Source: Bacteroidota bacterium
Lineage (GTDB): Bacteria; Bacteroidota; Bacteroidia; Chitinophagales; LD1
NCBI GenBank assembly: GCA_018267355.1
Contig: JAFDYP010000410.1
Coordinates: 1-15,373 of the forward strand
Length of the DNA stretch: 15,373 bases
Reading direction: 5' to 3'
Shown here: positions 14,162 through 15,373 of the stretch, one piece after another
How the letters are laid out: each line of letters opens with the position of its first letter
Position numbering within the stretch: the first letter of the stretch is position 1
Notes under the pieces: generated by a model
The model's input: the letters and a program-made list of their open reading frames with translations, nothing else
Databases searched by the model: none
Told to the model about the DNA's origin: nothing
Translations under genes and position numbers: made by a program

Positions 14162-14916
14162 ACAACGACGCTATCAAAGACCTGCTCTACCGCATGGCAG
14201 ACGATGCCCTGATCATAGGCCACCGAAACTCTGAGTGGACCGGCATCGGCCCGATGCTTGAGGAGGACCTCGCATTCTCCTCTATGTCTCAGGACAAAAT
14301 AGGCCACGCGCAGGCACTCTATAATATCCTCTATACCTCCTTTGGCGAGAAGAATCCTGACATGCTCGCATTCCAGCGCGCAGAGAAGGACTTCCGCAGT
14401 TGCCAGCTGGTAGAGCTGCCTATCGGTGAGTATGATTTCAGCCTTGTGCGTCACTTCCTTTTTGACCATGCAGAGGCCCTGCGCTACGGTCTGCTGGAGG
14501 CTTCGTCCTTCGCACCGCTGGCCGGCCTGGCGCGCAAAGTACGCGGAGAGATACGCTACCATGTGATGCACGCCGATACTTTCTTCAAACAGCTCTCGAC
14601 AGGCAATGAAGTGGCTAAGGCCCGTATGCAGTCTGCGCTGAACTACGCACTCCCGTATGCACTTGGCATATTTGAGCCATCGGCCTATGAAGAGGCGCTG
14701 ATCGCAGACGGTGTGTTTGCCGGAGAGGCCAGATTACAGGAACTCTGGCTGGAGAAGATCACGCCGATCGTAGCCGCCGCAGGCCTGCAGATGCCGGCTA
14801 TAGATGCTGCCAAGGCTATCTATGGTGGCCGCAAAGGCTATCACTCTGAGTACCTCCAGCCACTGTTGGCTGAGATGACGGAGGTGACCAGCATCGACCC
14901 GGCTGCCGAGTGGTAG
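14158..14916 (+). CDS. paaC: Phenylacetyl-CoA epoxidase structural subunit PaaC
   Basis: PaaC is the ferritin-like partner of PaaA that holds the complex together but lacks the catalytic iron centre. The 252-residue product is close to the E. coli length (248) and carries family signatures: RMADDALIIGHRNSEWTGIGPMLEEDLAFSSMSQDKIGHAQALY near the N-terminus and RYHVMHADTFFKQL further on, ending with KGYHSEYLQPLLAEMTEVTSIDP. Its ATG overlaps the stop of the AT-rich gene by ATGA. The next genes of the pathway, paaD and paaE, do not follow within this window. Confidence 0.95.
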   Translation: MNNDAIKDLLYRMADDALIIGHRNSEWTGIGPMLEEDLAFSSMSQDKIGHAQALYNILYTSFGEKNPDMLAFQRAEKDFRSCQLVELPIGEYDFSLVRHFLFDHAEALRYGLLEASSFAPLAGLARKVRGEIRYHVMHADTFFKQLSTGNEVAKARMQSALNYALPYALGIFEPSAYEEALIADGVFAGEARLQELWLEKITPIVAAAGLQMPAIDAAKAIYGGRKGYHSEYLQPLLAEMTEVTSIDPAAEW

Positions 14917-14931
14917 AGTCAGGCTTTGAGG

Positions 14932-14965
14932 CAACGTGACAGAGGTACGTTGTATTATCTTAAAA
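14932..14965 (+). terminator. Possible terminator after paaC
   Basis: CAACGT (14932-14937) and ACGTTG (14947-14952) form a perfect six-pair stem with a nine-base loop, followed by an AT-rich run but only short T tracts. It begins 15 bases after the paaC stop. A weak terminator is possible. Confidence 0.3.
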
Positions 14966-15043
14966 CATAGTACTTACAACCTACAACCCGGTCATTGGCA
15001 CGCTATTTATGGTCACTGGGCGTTCTATACTAAAACTAACACG

Positions 15044-15292
15044 ATGCAAGCTGTAGTCAAAAGAAACCCGTATCACGATACACGCACCGACCGCAAGCCG
15101 GGCAAGATCTGGCTGGTGATAGGTGTGATCTTTTTCATCCTGCTCTTTGTGCCCGATCCGCTGAAGTTCATACCTGTGGTAGGCGAGGGTGAGGAACTGC
15201 TGGAAGGTAGTATCAGCTTTAGCGCACTGGCCATATACTTCGTGAGGCGCTGGCTGTACAATAGTATCAAAGAGCATGTCCAAAGCAGATAG
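15044..15292 (+). CDS. Small two-helix membrane protein, DUF1232-like hint
   Basis: I use the ATG at 15044 (82 residues); a GTG at 14936 would add 36 unconvincing residues that run through the hairpin after paaC. The product has a basic N-terminus, a hydrophobic helix (about 18-33: IWLVIGVIFFILLFVP), a turn with DPLKFIPVVGEGEELLEG, and a second helix (about 49-66) ending in RRWLYN. The P-D-P...FIPVVG turn between two helices is reminiscent of the DUF1232/YkvA hairpin, but the match is short. It stands 127 bp after paaC, so it may not belong to the operon, and overlaps the next open frame by 17 bases. Confidence 0.55.
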   Translation: MQAVVKRNPYHDTRTDRKPGKIWLVIGVIFFILLFVPDPLKFIPVVGEGEELLEGSISFSALAIYFVRRWLYNSIKEHVQSR

Positions 15293-15373
15293 CATCCCCG
15301 ACCATACCATGTCCTTGCATCCGGAGGGTTTAGGTATGATAGGCACGGGTATGAAACATGTAGAGGTTCGCCT
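15276..15373 (+). CDS. Unidentified open frame running off the right edge
   Basis: From the ATG at 15276 the frame is open for 32 codons to the window end; an in-frame ATG at 15309 is an alternative start and would remove the 17-base overlap with the preceding gene. The visible residues include MSLHPEGLGMIGTGMKHVEV, which I cannot assign to a family. It does not resemble the N-terminus of PaaD, PaaE or PaaI. Too short for a firm call. Confidence 0.35.
   Translation, partial: MSKADSIPDHTMSLHPEGLGMIGTGMKHVEVR

Noticed and set aside
14932..14952. CAACGT...ACGTTG as a second PaaR operator
   Set aside because: The half-sites resemble AACG/CGTT but the spacing is nine bases, not two, and it lies after paaC; a hairpin is the simpler reading.
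14936..15043. GTG start extending the small membrane protein upstream
   Set aside because: The added residues are not hydrophobic or family-like and the start lies inside the hairpin after paaC.

Overview
The window looks like a chromosomal segment of a Bacteroidota bacterium, plausibly Chitinophagia-like. The evidence is the mix of families typical of that phylum (DUF4293, DUF4286, a long PurF variant, a CapA-like secreted protein, YitT/DUF2179), TAnnTTTG-type promoter boxes close to start codons, and A-rich leaders in place of strong Shine-Dalgarno sites. Most genes are about 50-57% G+C by eye. No tRNA, rRNA, CRISPR array, transposase or integrase was seen.

Layout. Bases 1-1325 hold a leftward three-gene run: a MmcQ/YjbR-type protein, a small membrane protein, and an FAD-dependent oxidoreductase cut by the window edge. 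From 1535 every gene runs rightward: a DUF4293 membrane protein, a long PurF-type amidophosphoribosyltransferase, a secreted TPR protein, DUF4286, a TIP30-like NAD(P)-binding protein, a secreted CapA-like protein that has lost its usual metal ligands, RbfA, a LolC/E-like FtsX permease and a YitT-family membrane protein. These are mostly household genes. Short palindromic repeats sit between them, including two nearly identical copies of a ~60 bp element at 8650 and 11506.

The right third is a phenylacetate catabolic operon: a TetR-family regulator (PaaR-like) with a good promoter and a palindromic operator in front of it, then paaA, paaB, an extra gene, and paaC. PaaA, PaaB and PaaC are subunits of the phenylacetyl-CoA 1,2-epoxidase. 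paaD and paaE are not recognisable here. The operon is followed by a small two-helix membrane protein and an unidentified open frame running off the right edge.

The most notable feature is the extra gene at 13682-14161. It is about 34% G+C by hand count (165 of 480 bases over 13681-14160), while two counted rows of paaC give 53% and 63%. It sits exactly between paaB and paaC, sharing an ATGA stop/start overlap with each. Deleting 476 bases (13682-14157) in silico restores a direct paaB/paaC ATGA overlap without changing either protein. Its product has features of a PD-(D/E)XK nuclease-like fold. This looks like a recently acquired cargo gene neatly embedded in a catabolic operon.
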